Assembly (NCBI GenBank): GCA_026119855.1
Contig: JAOWBW010000181.1
Location: 744,001 to 808,000 of the forward strand
DNA length: 64,000 nt
Reading direction: 5' to 3'
DNA from: Campanula takesimana
Taxonomy: Eukaryota > Streptophyta > Magnoliopsida > Asterales > Campanulaceae
The notes below the pieces were generated by a model. The model was not told where the DNA came from. It ran no database searches and saw only the letters and a list, made by a program, of their open reading frames with translations. A program made the position numbers and the translations under genes. Positions 33,675 through 45,930 of this stretch are shown one piece after another. Every line of letters begins with the position of its first letter. The first letter of the stretch is position 1.

Positions 33675-34200
33675 TGTTCATCGTCATCGTCATCGTCATT
33701 GTCATCGTCTTCGTCCTCATCTTTGTCATCGTCATCATCGTTGTTTCCTGGTGAAAGGATTTGGAATTTCTTTCTCCATCTCTTCTCTAACCACTTTTCT
33801 CAGCTGGAGAGCCAAAATGTGTTCTTTAGACTTCTTCTCATCAAAGAAGACTATAGCATTGTTGACTGTCAACAACAAATCTCAGAAAAACATGTGCAAG
33901 GAATGTGTGTATTCTTCATCTTGGTTCATCATGGACTGAATAATGTCAAGATCCATGTGTTGCCTGATTGTTTCTCTGTATGATTCATTAGTTATCTGAA
34001 ATAAATTGTGTAAGTAGTTTGAATCACAAAGGACAAAGAAATGCTAAACTACAAGTTTTGAACATGAAACTATACACCTATGTTTTTGTAATTTGAATGA
34101 CAAAGGACAAATAAATGCTAAAGTACAAGTTTTAAACATGAAATTATACACCTAGCTTTTAGTCTTTTCCTCGTATATTCAGTGGGGTAGTAGAGATATA

Positions 34201-34482
34201 CTCCCTCCGTCCCAGCTCACTTGACACTTATTTCCATTTTCGTCTGTCTCAGCTCACTTAACACTTTCCAAAATAGCCACTTTTTTATTATTTTATATTC
34301 ACTCTACCCCACCACTCATCCTCTCTCTTCATTTTCCACCACTCAATTTATACAACCAACACTACTATTTACCCCACTCATTCTCTCTCTTCATTTTCTA
34401 CCACACATTTTCCTTATCTTATTCTTTTTCCTTAGTTATTGTACCCATCTCTTGGGTGTCAAGTGAGGTGTGACGGAGGGAG
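34201..34482. mobile_element. Stowaway-type MITE in intron 2
   Basis: Ends CTCCCTCCGTCCCAGC and TGACGGAGGGAG, with further inverted homology (CACTTGACAC / GTGTCAAGTG), and TA on both sides (34199-34200, 34483-34484). The neighbouring 33996-34200 is native intron. Confidence 0.9.
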
Positions 34483-35379
34483 TATGATATACTAGCTATG
34501 TTCGGAAAAAAAAAACATTATATCTGTTAGAGTAAATGACTTTGAATAAGTCAAATTTAAGAAGAAAAAGGAAAGTAATTAAATCCTTTTTGGGATTTAA
34601 TTAAGGACTCCTTCTGTCTTCTGGTTTAGGTCTCTAGCCTATAAATACTAGCCATAAACTAGTATTTTTCTGTGCGTTATTCAATTGACATGGAGAGAGA
34701 GATCAGTGATTCTAGATCTAGGGATTTGCATAGCTAGGAACTTTGTGATCAAAGTTCATGCAAACATAGATTAGTGTGATTATCCTCATGTAATTGTTTC
34801 TCCGCCATAATAATATCTGTTTCCCTTTGCCCGTGGAGGTAGCCAATAGAGATTGGTGAACCACGTATATTCTGTGTTGATTTGCGTTCGTTATTATTTG
34901 CAATCTCTTGGGTCTGATTTACTAACAAGTGGTATCAGAGCTTGGTTGAAAAGGAGAATTAGCATCGACAAAAGAGATCCAAGATCGAAGAAAAACAAGG
35001 TAGCAGTTTCTGGTCCATTTTTATCCAGCGCAGCGGTGAAGAAAAAGGTGTAGCGCGTTCGTTCACCGTTGGATCGTGCTGATTTTCGGTGAGTAGTTTC
35101 AGGACTCATAGATCTTGGATCTGAACGGTGGAGATCGGATTTTGATGTCTGCAGCATCCGAAATTGTATCCGGAAAGAAGCTGCTGGTGTTTTGTCTTCG
35201 ATTGTATGCGTTTGGAGTTTCTTGTTGCGATTTCTCTTATTGGCACCAGAGTCTGGTTAGAAAAGAAAGATCAGGGCATTCTGCTGCGGTAGAAAGAGAT
35301 GGATTCCGGGATGAACAAGAAAATCAACAAGTCTTACGGGAAGAACAAGTTTATTATATGATAGAAGATTATGCATTGG

Positions 35380-35535
35380 GCGTGCAGATCGTAGGGCAGA
35401 AAAAGTGCAGATCGCGTGCAGAAAAACGTGTTGTTCGCGTGCAGCCTTGGTGCGGGTCGCGTGCAGTTTTGGTGCAGATCGCGTGCAGTTATTTTCGTGC
35501 AGTCCGCGTGCAGTGTCCGTGCAGAAATCTGTGCT
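35380..35535 (+). repeat. GCGTGCAG-rich leader of Copia E
   Basis: About eight copies of CGTGCAG at irregular spacing, after a shortened gag start (MDSGMNKKINK at about 35299). Similar GCACGTGCAG words occur in the leader of element F (41805-41834). Confidence 0.75.
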
Positions 35536-35837
35536 AGAAATAGTAAATCTGGTAGATCAGCATCTGAAAGTTCGTCTGGTGTTCGGTGGTGATCCAAGAA
35601 CGCATCTAGAACATTTCGGTGTCTAGTATCTACATCTGAAGACGGAGATTTGAAGCTAGGGTTCTGTGATCAGAAGTTAGCTGTCTGGTATAATCTGAAG
35701 ATCTAACATCTGTTGTAGTCTATTCTAGTGATCTAGAAGTAGATACAAAATCTGTGTTGCCCGAGGCAATAATCTGGTTAGATTTTAAAGTTGTACATCT
35801 GACTCCGCGTCTGAAGAATTCTGAGTCGGCTGCAGCA

Positions 35838-36419
35838 ATGGCGAGCAGTGACAATCTGAATGAGGATGGTGACTATGCCATGGTGACCGAAGAAGAAGCA
35901 TGCAAGGAAGTTGCATGGGTTCTAGATTCGGGAGTTTTTTATCGCATGTGTTCGCACAAGGAGCAGTTTACAACGTACAAGCAGAAGGATGGAGACCGTA
36001 TTTATATGGCTAATGGATCTATCTGCAAGGTAGTTGGCATGGGCTCCGTAAGGGTGAGAACTTCTGGTGATAAATTTCTCACATTGAACAAGGTAAGACA
36101 CGTTCCACAAGTAGCAAAGAATCTGGTATCACTTAGTCGGTAGGACAAGAAGGGATACAGTTTCAAAGGTGAAGGTGGAGTTCTGGATGTCTACAAAGGT
36201 TCGGATGTGATTCTGAAGGGCGGAAGAAAAGATTCCTTGTTTATCCTCCAAGGTTCTGAGATTGGTGAGGGTGTTGGCGAGCAGGTGGAGCATCGTTTTA
36301 CTCTAGGCCGGAGTGAACTGGGCAAGCCACGGCTAGAAGATCAACACATACCAATTGTGTCAGTCATGGTTGGCAAGATCCAATGTCGACTGGATGGGCC
36401 ACGTCTGAATGACTGTTAA
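35838..36419 (+). pseudogene. Copia E protease remnant
   Basis: Opens MASSDNLNEDGDY and shows WVLDSGVFYRMCSHKEQF, where element D has DSGAS; the Ala of the active site is changed to Val. TAG at 36141-36143 replaces the Trp-Leu region seen in D. The frame then continues to 36419. Gag and zinc knuckle are missing. It is not able to make an active protease. Confidence 0.85.
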
Positions 36420-38316
36420 TTGCCCGTTGGGGTGATTCTGGGTGTCCGTAGGATACATTGCATGCAGAAAATCTGATTGTCCAGAGGACAAGGTTGTTTT
36501 CCTAGTGAGGCAAATTCTGAGTGTCTTGAAGATACATGGCGCGCGCGGAAAATCTGGTTGTCCGGAGGACAAATCTAGTGTCTTTGACGAAAGACAGACT
36601 GATGCAAAGGTTGAAAAATCTGGTACGAGGGATTTGGCTCAAGGTGGAGTCTATGTCGGAAGCTCGTGCATCTGAATTATTAGGGGAGATTCAAAGTCAA
36701 GGTGGAGATTGTTAGAGTAAATGACTTTGAATAAGTCAAATTTAAGAAGAAAAAGGAAAGTAATTAAATCCTTTTTGGGATTTAATTAAGGACTCCTTCT
36801 GTCTTCTGGTTTAGGTCTCTAGCCTATAAATACTAGCCATAAACTAGTATTTTTCTGTGCGTGATTCAATTGACATGGAGAGAGAGATCAGTGATTCTAG
36901 ATCTAGGGATTTGCATAGCTAGGAACTTTGTGATCAAAGTTCATGCAAACATAGATTAGTGTGATTATCCTCATGTAATTGTTTCTCCGCCATAATAATA
37001 TCTGTTTCCCTTTTCCCGTGGAGGTAGCCAATAGAGATTGGTGAACCACGTATATTCTGTGTTGACTTGCGTTCATTATTATTTGCTATCTCTTGGGTCT
37101 GATTTACTAACAATATCTTTTAATGGTCAATTGTAAAAAATAAAAATCATTTGATCTTTTAAGGGTTAATTCTAAAAAATAAAGATCATACACTCTTTTA
37201 ATGGGCAATTTATGTGAATTTTAACCAAGTATTCATGTGTCTAATAATTTTAGTAAAATTTAAAAGAAAGTTTTTCATAAATCATCTAGTGATTTTAAAA
37301 CATCCGAAATGAAATTTATTTTAACAGTCAAATTGCATCTTGTAGTTAGAAAAGTGTCGCTTTATTAACTTTAGTTTCTGAACAATATAATCAAAGATTG
37401 CTCAAAAAAGAAAAAAAGAAACATTATATTTGAGATTCTACTGTAAAGGGGAAATGTAAATGTACTTATTTAGAAAAGTTATAAACATTAGATCTACAGT
37501 TAGTACTAAATGATAAACATAAATTTGAATTCATTTTCAACAACTAATAACCAATATAATGAATCAAATGGAAACATTATAAAAACAACAAAATAAATTC
37601 ATATACCTGAGTATGGAGTTTGTGAGAAAACAATATGTTGCATTTATTCCGCTGTAGCTTTTTGAGCACCCGATTCATTATCATGTATGGTATTAAATTA
37701 CGATTACCGCTCACCCACGTTGTATCAGCAGGTTGATTTGCTTCATTAACTTTAACCGGCTTATCACCGCCGTCCATCTTCAATGACGGCTCATCGCCGC
37801 ACTCATTTGCCTCCACGGCAACCTCAGCCGCCACCTCTCCTCCCTCTTCCATTTCTCTCGTTTGTCCCTCAAGCTTTTGCTTCAGCAACCTACAAAAGAG
37901 ACAATAAAAAATAAAAAGCAACGGCAGATGATTTTGAAAATAATGTTGATGAAAAAAAAACATGAAATGGAAAAATACATATAGATCACTTACTCGATAT
38001 TTTGATTTTCTTTCTCCAATTGACACCTTAAGAAATCTATATGAAGCTCTGTGAACTCTTTTCTCAAGTATTCAAGCATCTTCTCATCATCACCGTTATC
38101 ATCAGAAGCTTCTCTAGCGGCAAGAAATCGGTCCTTGAGTACTCGAAACCTGCTCATGCATTCTTGTGGGGCGAAAAAGTCAGTTATAGTGGACTCAACT
38201 TGCCTTTGAAACTCCATTGATATGTTGTCCCAACTTTCAAAGCCATGCCTTTGGACTGCGCACACCAAAATAAGATCCGCCCTTGAGTTCCATGCCTCCA
38301 TCTTTCTCTCCGCCAT

Positions 38317-40484
38317 CTCTCTCTATCTACCTATTAATCTCTCTCTCTCTTATATATATCTCCTTCTTGATCTATCTCCGATCACACTCTACAAGAGCTT
38401 GTGAATAATGTTGTTGCGAGTGGAGAGATGTGCCAAGGCTTGGTATGAACAAACACAATCTATTATGTCATATATATGAGTTGTTTTATTGTTTTGTTTG
38501 AACAATGAATTGCGTGAATATCACTTGAATTCACCACACACCACCTAAGGTCTTAAATATTTATGTTTGATTACTTTTTAAAGAAAAAAATTGGATAGAG
38601 TTTTTGAAATACCTTTTTAGAATGGGTTTAATTGATATTACAATTACAATAATTGTTTGTTTCGAATAAAATTATTTCTAAATGAGTGTCTATTTTTCAA
38701 ATAAAATTATTATGTACAGTTTGTCAATTATCATGTTCCTAATTTTCACTTGCAAGCATATATGCAATCATTTATAATGTTTATATATTTTTACATGAAA
38801 ATGCATTTAATTAAAAGCTAATTCATTAATTTGCTTTAACAAAATATATATATACATTTAGGGATATGAGTGTGTGGTCTACTTAAAAGGAGCCTTTTTT
38901 GGAATGAGATTTATTACAAACGCATTTGGTAAATTAATTCAAACGATATTTTTGTATTACGAAAGTTGAAAGGGACGTTTAAGAATAATCTTCAAAAAGA
39001 AATGTTCTCAAAATACTCTATCTACCATAAACAATACTGACAAATGACTCTTTTACAATTATGAGGATAACTGAATCTTTACTATGGTTTTTGTTATTGA
39101 TCAAATTTCAATCAAATTGACTAAAAAAGTAAAAGATATTTTAGATTGAGTATTCATTTCTTCATTAGAGAATTCATAATTAAAAATTAATTGACTAAAG
39201 CACATATTATTAAACATGCCTTCTTGCATCAATGAAGAATCATTGACTACTTGAAGGAAGCTAATAGAACTGACCCATACTACGAGTGAAAGAGAAAATG
39301 TAAAGAAAAGAGTCTATAAAGAATTTTGAAAATCAAATACTATAATTGTAATCAAGGATTCTGATTCGTTGATAATATTATGAGAAAATGACGAAATATT
39401 TTACTTCTACGGAAATCATAGAGCACAAAAATGCAATCCTTTTCCAAATTCATTTTCTTATGTTAAGTGCGAGTGTCTGGAGCGGGGTAGCTTATTGGGG
39501 GATCGTTAAAAGACAACAAAAGGTAGAATATGTTGTATGTTTGAATTTCAGTCGCATTTGAGGTGTTCATAATATTTCTCTTGTTTATAATAAGGAGAAT
39601 GAACATTTATGCTAGTTAAGACCACGGGTATACAACCTTCACATGTCTAATACAGTCATCAAAAACACTCATCAGACCCAATAGGGTTTATGGGTAATCG
39701 ATTGTCGTCGTCAACACAAAGTGAGAACTAGTTCTACGCTTGAAGAAAATTTTCCACATGTATTAATTTCCTTTCTTGGGATATTGTTAGTAGTGTCATA
39801 AATCTTTTTATTTTTTAAATAATTATTGATTCTAAAACTCTAATAGTTTCCTCACTTGTCTCTCTTTTAGAATTTTTGTTCTTAGCTTATTTAACCCCTT
39901 CTTTACTCCATTATTGTTTTTTTATATCTCTTATTCATTCAATTGTCTAAAATTATTTTGCCACAAGATAAGGTAAAATTATTTGTAAGAGGTTATACTT
40001 ATAAATAAACGAGTCTTATTAGTTCTTCTCATAGACTTGAAACAAAAAACTTCAAATAACAGTTGGTGAAATGAGTCTTACTAATTCTTCTTAGATACTT
40101 TAAACCTCTGATCGATTAACTATAACACAAATTTCGCCAATTTTCAACCAAACAATAAAAACCAATGAATAATCATATACTCCCTCCGTCCTAGAGTAAG
40201 AGTCCTACCTCTCAAATGCACAGAGATTAAGAAATTGTGGAAGTGATTTAAGTGTTGTGAGTGTAAAAGTAATGTAAAAGAGAGAATGAGTGGAAAGGAA
40301 TAATAAGTTGATTGGTGTTGTGAATACAAAAGTAAAGTATGAGAAAGAATGAGTGGGATGAATAGTAAAGATTCTTTGCACATTTTAGAAAATGGTATTT
40401 TACTCTGGGACGTACAAAAATAGAATGTAGGACACCCTTACTCATGGACAGAGGAAGTAGTATATTAAATCTTAGATCAAAAGA
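38317..40484. repeat. Upstream region of the bromodomain gene, part of duplication unit 1
   Basis: Non-coding and AT-rich. With exon 1 and part of intron 1 (from about 37898) it forms unit 1 of a direct tandem duplication; unit 2 is about 40485-45580. Matching landmarks are GAACAATGAAYTGCGTGAAT (38500/43580) and TTAAGTGCGAGTGT (39463/44822). It includes a CT-rich 5' leader at 38319-38360. Confidence 0.85.
40180..40457. mobile_element. Stowaway-type MITE
   Basis: Ends CTCCCTCCGTCC and GGACAGAGGAAG, bordered by TA (40178-40179, 40458-40459). It lies close to the end of duplication unit 1 and is absent from the matching place in unit 2 (about 45555), so it came after the duplication. Confidence 0.88.
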
Positions 40485-40519
40485 GACAATAAAAAGTAAA
40501 ATAAAAAAACAATGGCAGA

Positions 40520-40865
40520 AGATTTTTAGAAATAATATAGATTAAAATGATTTTAAAAAATACACATGAGACAGAAAAACATATATAAATCAATTACTCA
40601 ATATTTTGATTATCTGTCTCCAACTGACCCCTTAAGACTTTTATATGATTTTCTCATCATCACCATTATCATTAGAAGTTTCTCTAGTGGCAAGATATTG
40701 GTTTTTGAGAACTCAGAACCTACTCATGCATTCTTCTGGGTGAAAAAGTCAGCTGGACGGGTCACGGCTTGCCTTTGAAACTACAATTATATGTTGTCTC
40801 AGCTCCTAAAACCATGCCTTTGGACCACACACACCAAAATAAGATCCTCCTTTAAATTTCATGCC
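40520..40865 (-). pseudogene. Degenerate second copy of bromodomain gene exon 1
   Basis: Matches 37994-38316 by base order (shared phrases CTCATGCATTCTT, GCCATGCCTTTGGAC). The start region coding MAERKMEA is lost, a deletion of about 30 bp removes part of the SANT C-terminus, and several frames are broken. Exons 2 and 3 were not duplicated. Confidence 0.85.
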
Positions 40866-40964
40866 CTTCTCTCTCTCTCTCTCTCTCCAAACTCTTTCTA
40901 CGAGAGCTTGTAAACAATGTTGTTTTGAGTGGAGAGATGTGCGTGTGGCTGGTATGAACAACCT

Positions 40965-43534
40965 GCTGGGATGGAGTCAAAACCAAGGAGGGGGTCGAAA
41001 CCGCGAAGGAGCAAAACCGGGACGGAGTTCGTACAGAAAGGTGAAGATCCGGCTGGACCTATAGAAGGACCCGGCTGGACCAACTGGCTTAATTCATGGA
41101 CATCAGGTTATGATTGGATTTTCATGGATTTGGAGGTGGGCCCAAAGGAGGCGCTGACTTTGTGAAAAGAAAGAGACTTGGCGTGGGAATTTTGCCTTGT
41201 AAAGGAATTTGTTTCCTTTTAGTAAAAGGAGTTTTATACTCCTTCCGTCTCGGAGGCTCCGGGTAATTAGGGTTTGATCAGGATTATATTGTGACTACCA
41301 TCATAATATTTTACGGTACTTACTTTGTGTAGGAGAAAGTTAGGATATCAAAAGAGATATCACAAAATCGTGTCTAGGAGGGGGTTGGGGGCATAGGAGA
41401 GCCATGGGGGGCGATCCTACAACCTGGTCATGACCGTGTTGTTTGTGTGTTCTTGGGGGAGAGATAATATATGCGGTGAGATTGTTATTGGAAAGTAGGC
41501 ATACTAGATCTATGTGAATGTATGTGTAAATTGTAACAATCGACATATTATTATAGTGATATCCTGGCTTGGTGCCTCCGGATGTAGCGATAGAGATGAT
41601 GAACCGGGTGAACAAATTCATGGTGTTTATGCTCTTTCATATTATTATTTCATGTGTTCAATTATTCTCCTATGTTGATGATTGCGAGTATGGGCTAGTG
41701 GATGCGGAGATCCCTCAAATTCCCCAACAAATGGTATTAGAGCTTTTGTTTGAGATTTGGGAGATTCAAGGTGAAGAAAAGAAACAGCAAATTTTTCATG
41801 CACCGCACGTGCAGGATTTATGCGGCGCACGTGCAGATTTCATGCAGTTCAGATGTTTCGTGTGGAAGACGTGCAGGATTAATCTGAGAGTTGCTAAGGT
41901 TTTTTGATTGAAGCAATAGCGTGCCAAATAGGTCTCAATCGTGCAAAAGGTCAGATAATTCAAATCAATTTGTTTTGTTTCATATGACATTTGCAGAGAT
42001 TCAAGGTGGAATTTGGAGATGCAGACATCAAGATGGATCGGAGGTGTTCAAGGGATCTTGGGCAGTCAAGGTGGTTGGAGAAAGATCGCAAGGGGAAAAT
42101 TTTGTTTAGTGAAATTTTAGGCGATGGAGAAAATATGAAAGAAGAGCAGGAATGCATCAGGCACTTGCGTAAGTAACCTACGATGAAAAGGTGAGTGGTA
42201 TAAGCCAGTTAGACCATGTGGGAAGAGGAAGACTTCTCACAAACGACCGGTGAGGGTTAGGTGGATGTTGTAGTCTACCGACAACATCAAATTCGTTCTG
42301 GGTACGAGCAAGAGGCATAGAGACCGGCCTATTGGTGTACAAACGGAGAGACATAAATGAACGGTATGTTAGGGGGGAGAGTGACTCAAAAGTTGCAACG
42401 CGGTAGGAGTCAAGTGGCCCTAACAGAGAGGGAGTAAAGACCACAAGAAGACAATGTAAGAAGCAAGGTGTGTCCGAGTTTCATGAGGAGCATTGCAAGG
42501 GGAGTGGATATAGGTGGGAGAAGGCGAAGTTAGTCTTGTAAAGAAATCAAGGTAGAAGTTGATTTGGGGAGGCAAGAAGAATCTAACATGGAAAGGTTGA
42601 AGCATCGCTTGAGTTCAACTCGCCTTATTACTTGGGCATGGAGGCTCATGGTGGAGGAGCGTGGAGGCTCAATATGGTGGTGTTAAAAATATTTGGTGGA
42701 TCATTCTCTGGTGAGAGTTTGATGGAGTTTGTCACATTGATGGTTTATGTATCCAGGTGGGAGATTGTTGGGATGGAGTAAAAACCAAGGAGAGGTTCAA
42801 AACCACGGAGGAGCAAACCCGTGACGGAGTTGGTACAGAAAAGTGAAGATCCAGCCGGACCTATAGAAGGACCCGGCCAGACCAACTGGCTTAATTCACG
42901 GACATCAGATTATGTTTGGATTTTCATGACTTTGGAGGTGGGCCGAGGCGCTGACTTTGTGAAAAGAAAGAGACTTGGCGTGGGAATTTTTCATTGTAAA
43001 GGAATTTGTTTGCTTTTAGTAAAAGGAGTTTTATACTCCTTCATCTCAAAGACTCCGGGTAATTAGGTTTTGATTAGGATTAGGTTTTGTATCCCTATAA
43101 ATATATAGTGACTACCACTATAATATTTTGCGGTACATACTTTGTGTAAGAGAAAGTTAGGATATCAAAAGACAGAGCACAAAATAGTATTTAGGAAGGG
43201 GCCGAGGGCCTAGGTGATCTATTGGGGGCGATCCTACAACCCAGCCATGACCGTGTTGTTTGTGTGTTCTTGGGGGAGAGATAATATATTTGGTGATATT
43301 GTTATCGGAGAGTAGGCAAACTAGATCTGTGTGAGTGTATGTGTAAATTGTAACAATCGACATAATATTATAATGATATCCTGGCTTGGTGCCTCTGGAT
43401 GTAGCCATAGAGATGGTGAACTGGGTGAACAAATTCATGGTGTTTATGCTCTTTCATATTATGAACTATTTTCCTATGTTGATGACTGCTAGTATGGGCT
43501 AGAGGATGCAGAGATCCTCCCAAATTCGCCAACA
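40965..43534 (+). mobile_element. Coding-less LTR element F (LARD-like)
   Basis: LTRs at 40965-41729 and 42766-43534, starting TGYTGGGATGGAG and ending CCAACA, with target duplication CAACC (40960-40964, 43535-43539). The primer site TGGTATTAGAGC (41732-41743) is one base from the initiator-Met type. The 1036-bp interior has no protein domain. The 3' LTR has TATAAATA (43096-43103), but the 5' LTR has lost about 21 bp that include it (near 41285). Unit 1 of the duplication keeps the empty site at about 38450. Confidence 0.9.
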
Positions 43535-45580
43535 CAACCACAGATTATTTTGTCATCTATATGAGTTATTTTGTTTGAACAATGAACTGCGTGAATCTCA
43601 CTTGAATTCACTACACACCACCTACAGTCTTAAATATTTAAGTTTGGTTACTTTTTTAAAATTTTGGATAGACTTTTTGAAATACATTTTAGAGTGGTTT
43701 TTAATTGTTAATACAAGGGCTAATTGCAATTTGGTAACTTGAGTTTGTATCACTTTTGCAATTTGGTTTCCCTGTTTGTGTTTCTTGTAATCTGATTCCT
43801 GTGTTTGTCATTTTGTTGCAAATTGATATAAAAACTAACAAACTTTTAGTTTTTTTATAGGAAAAAAGTCATTCGTATATCACATGACCTTTATTAGGGT
43901 ATAATAGTCATTGCAAGCGCAGGGGTGCAAGGCACGTGTATGTTATCTGTAAATAAGAGATGATATGTCGTCACCTTCTTCATTAAACGACAACAACCTC
44001 ACCATTCCTCCATTTTTAGGGTATAATTGTCATTGCAAGCGCAGGGGTGCAATTTGCCCTTATTAAAATTACGATAATTGTTTGATTCAAATAAAATTAT
44101 TTTTTAATGAATGTCTATTTTTCAAATTAAATTATTATGTACAGTTTATCAATCATCATGTTTCTAATTTTCACTTGCAAGCATATATGCAATCATTTAT
44201 AATACTTATATATGTACATAACAAAGCACTTAATTAAAAATTAATTTATTAATTTGATTGAAAAACATATTGACGCATTTAGGGATGAAAGTGTGGGGTC
44301 TTTTTTTAAAGGAGCGTTTTTGGAATGAAACTTAACAAAAACACATTTGGTAAATTATTTCAAACGAGATTATTTTATTACGAAAGTTTAAAGGGATGTT
44401 TAAGAGTAATCTTCAAAAATAAATTCTCTCAAAATACTCTATACATGAATAAGAATACTGTCAATTTCTTTTATACAATTATGAGGGTAACTGAATCTTC
44501 TTTATAAATTTTTTTATTACTAAGATTCAATCAATCTGACTAAAAAGATAAAAGAGAAACTATATTTTTGAGATTGAGTATTAATTTCTTCATTAGAGAA
44601 GCCATAACTAAACATTAATTCACTAAAGCACATATTAAACATGCACTACTTCTCTCAATTTCTTAACAAAGTTTAGCTGAAAAAATTATTGAGATTAACT
44701 TTTTGATCGATTCTGAAAATCGGAAATTTGAGATTGTAGCATGAGAAAAAATTTGTTCACACTTTTGTGGAAATCATCGAGCACAAAAATGAAATCCTTT
44801 TCCAAATTCATTTTTTTTATGTTAAGTGCGAGTGTGTGGAGCGGGGTAGCTTAATGAGGGGTCGTTAAGAAACAACAAAAGGTATAATATTTTGTATATT
44901 TGAATTTCAGTTATATTTGATGTGTTTATAATATTTCTCTTACATTTCTCTTGTTTATAATAAGAAGAAAGAATATTTGTACTAGTTAAGACTACCGGTA
45001 TACAACCTTCACATGAATGATACAACTATCAAAAACACCCCTCGGATCCAATAGGGTTAATGGGCAATCGCTTCTCGTCGTCAACACTTAGTGAAAACTA
45101 GTGCTATGCTTGAAGAAAACTTCCACATGATGTATTAATTTCCTTTCTTGGGATATTGTTAGTAGTGTCATAAATCGTTTTATTTTTTTGAAATAATTAT
45201 CTATTCTAAAACTCGAATAGTTTCTTCACTTGTCTCTTTTTTAGAATTGTCATTTTGAGCTTATTTAACCCCTTCTTTACTCCATTAAATTTTTTTATAT
45301 CTCTTGTTCATCCAATTATCTAAGAATAGTTCCCCCCGACATAGGGTAAAATTATTCGTAAGAGGTGATACTTATGAATATAAAAATGAGTCTCATTAGT
45401 TTTCTCAGAGACTTAAAACCAGAAGCTTCAAATAATAGTGAGGAAATAAACTTATTTGTTCTTATCAGAGATTTTAATCCTCTGATCGATTAACTATAAG
45501 ACATAGATTTGTCCAAGTTTCAATCAAACAATAATAACCAACGAATAACCATATATATTAAATCTTAGATCAAAACTATG
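43535..45580. repeat. Duplication unit 2, upstream region
   Basis: Non-coding copy of 38450-40480, interrupted by the TIR element at 43715-44061. No gene. Confidence 0.8.
43715..44061. mobile_element. TIR element, type unclear
   Basis: Ends AAGGGCTAATTGCA and TGCAATTTGCCCTT form an inverted pair. It is absent from unit 1 (about 38640). Inside, a phrase GTCATTGCAAGCGCAGGGGT occurs twice (about 43909, 44029). No clean target duplication was seen. Confidence 0.7.
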
Positions 45581-45609
45581 AGATTATCAATTTAACACAG
45601 CTATCATAC

Positions 45610-45930
45610 CCCAATCACACAATTGTTTTCTACCCCTAACTCCCACCACCCCACCCCACCCCCCACCCACCCCTCCCCAAAAAAATTACACTTATTAAAA
45701 TTATTTTTTTAACAACTCCCACACTCCTGCTCCCTACCCCCACTACCCCACCACCCACCCCTAAAAAAAATCTATTCACTCATTAAAATTATTTTTGAAC
45801 AACTACCCCATCCCCACTACCCCACCACCCACCCACCCTCCCCCCCGCCCAAAAATAAAGCTTCTTTTCACTCATATTAAAATTATTTTAAACACCTCCC
45901 CCACCCTCGTCTCGCCCTATCCCCCCTCCA
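45610..45930. repeat. C-rich minisatellite, about three 88-bp units
   Basis: Each unit joins an AT part (ATTAAAATTATTTTT) to a C-rich part (CCCCACTACCCCACCACCC). The minus strand is G-rich with several G runs. Confidence 0.85.

Larger units (their letters stand above)
34525..37112 (+). mobile_element. Non-autonomous Ty1/Copia element E inside intron 2
   Basis: LTRs at 34525-34927 and 36710-37112, both 403 bp, with about five differences by eye. The target duplication ATATC is perfect (34520-34524, 37113-37117). The primer site TGGTATCAGAGC (34930-34941) matches initiator tRNA-Met exactly. TATAAATA is at 34640-34647. It is related to element D over LTR and protease but has lost about 170 bp of the LTR, including the CACGAGTCGTG words. 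It lies antisense to the host gene. Confidence 0.92.
33551..38316 (-). pseudogene. SANT/Myb-like bromodomain protein gene, three exons, with lesions
   Basis: Exon 1 is 38316-37994, exon 2 is 37889-37607 and exon 3 begins at 33995. Junctions are GTAAGT...TAG (104-bp intron 1) and CAG|GTATAT...TTCAG (intron 2), and phases agree across both. Exon 1 encodes a SANT/Myb-like domain (LILVCAVQRHGFESWDNI, APQECMSRFRVLKDRF). Exon 2 has an acidic linker and the start of a bromodomain (MNRVLKKLQRNKC). Exon 3 continues it (YRETIRQHMDLDIIQS, NNAIVFF). Plant proteins of this layout are nuclear and thought to read acetylated chromatin. Two lesions are seen: TGA at 33884-33882 where FFRDLL is expected (CGA to TGA), and a one-base frame change near 33740, before an Asp/Glu-rich tail that ends at 33551. 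Intron 2 holds a whole Copia element. Confidence 0.8.

Noticed and set aside
33670..33983. Plus-strand Ser- or His-rich ORFs over the TCATCG repeats
   Set aside because: The minus strand codes the Asp/Glu-rich tail of the bromodomain gene. The plus-strand frames are shadows.
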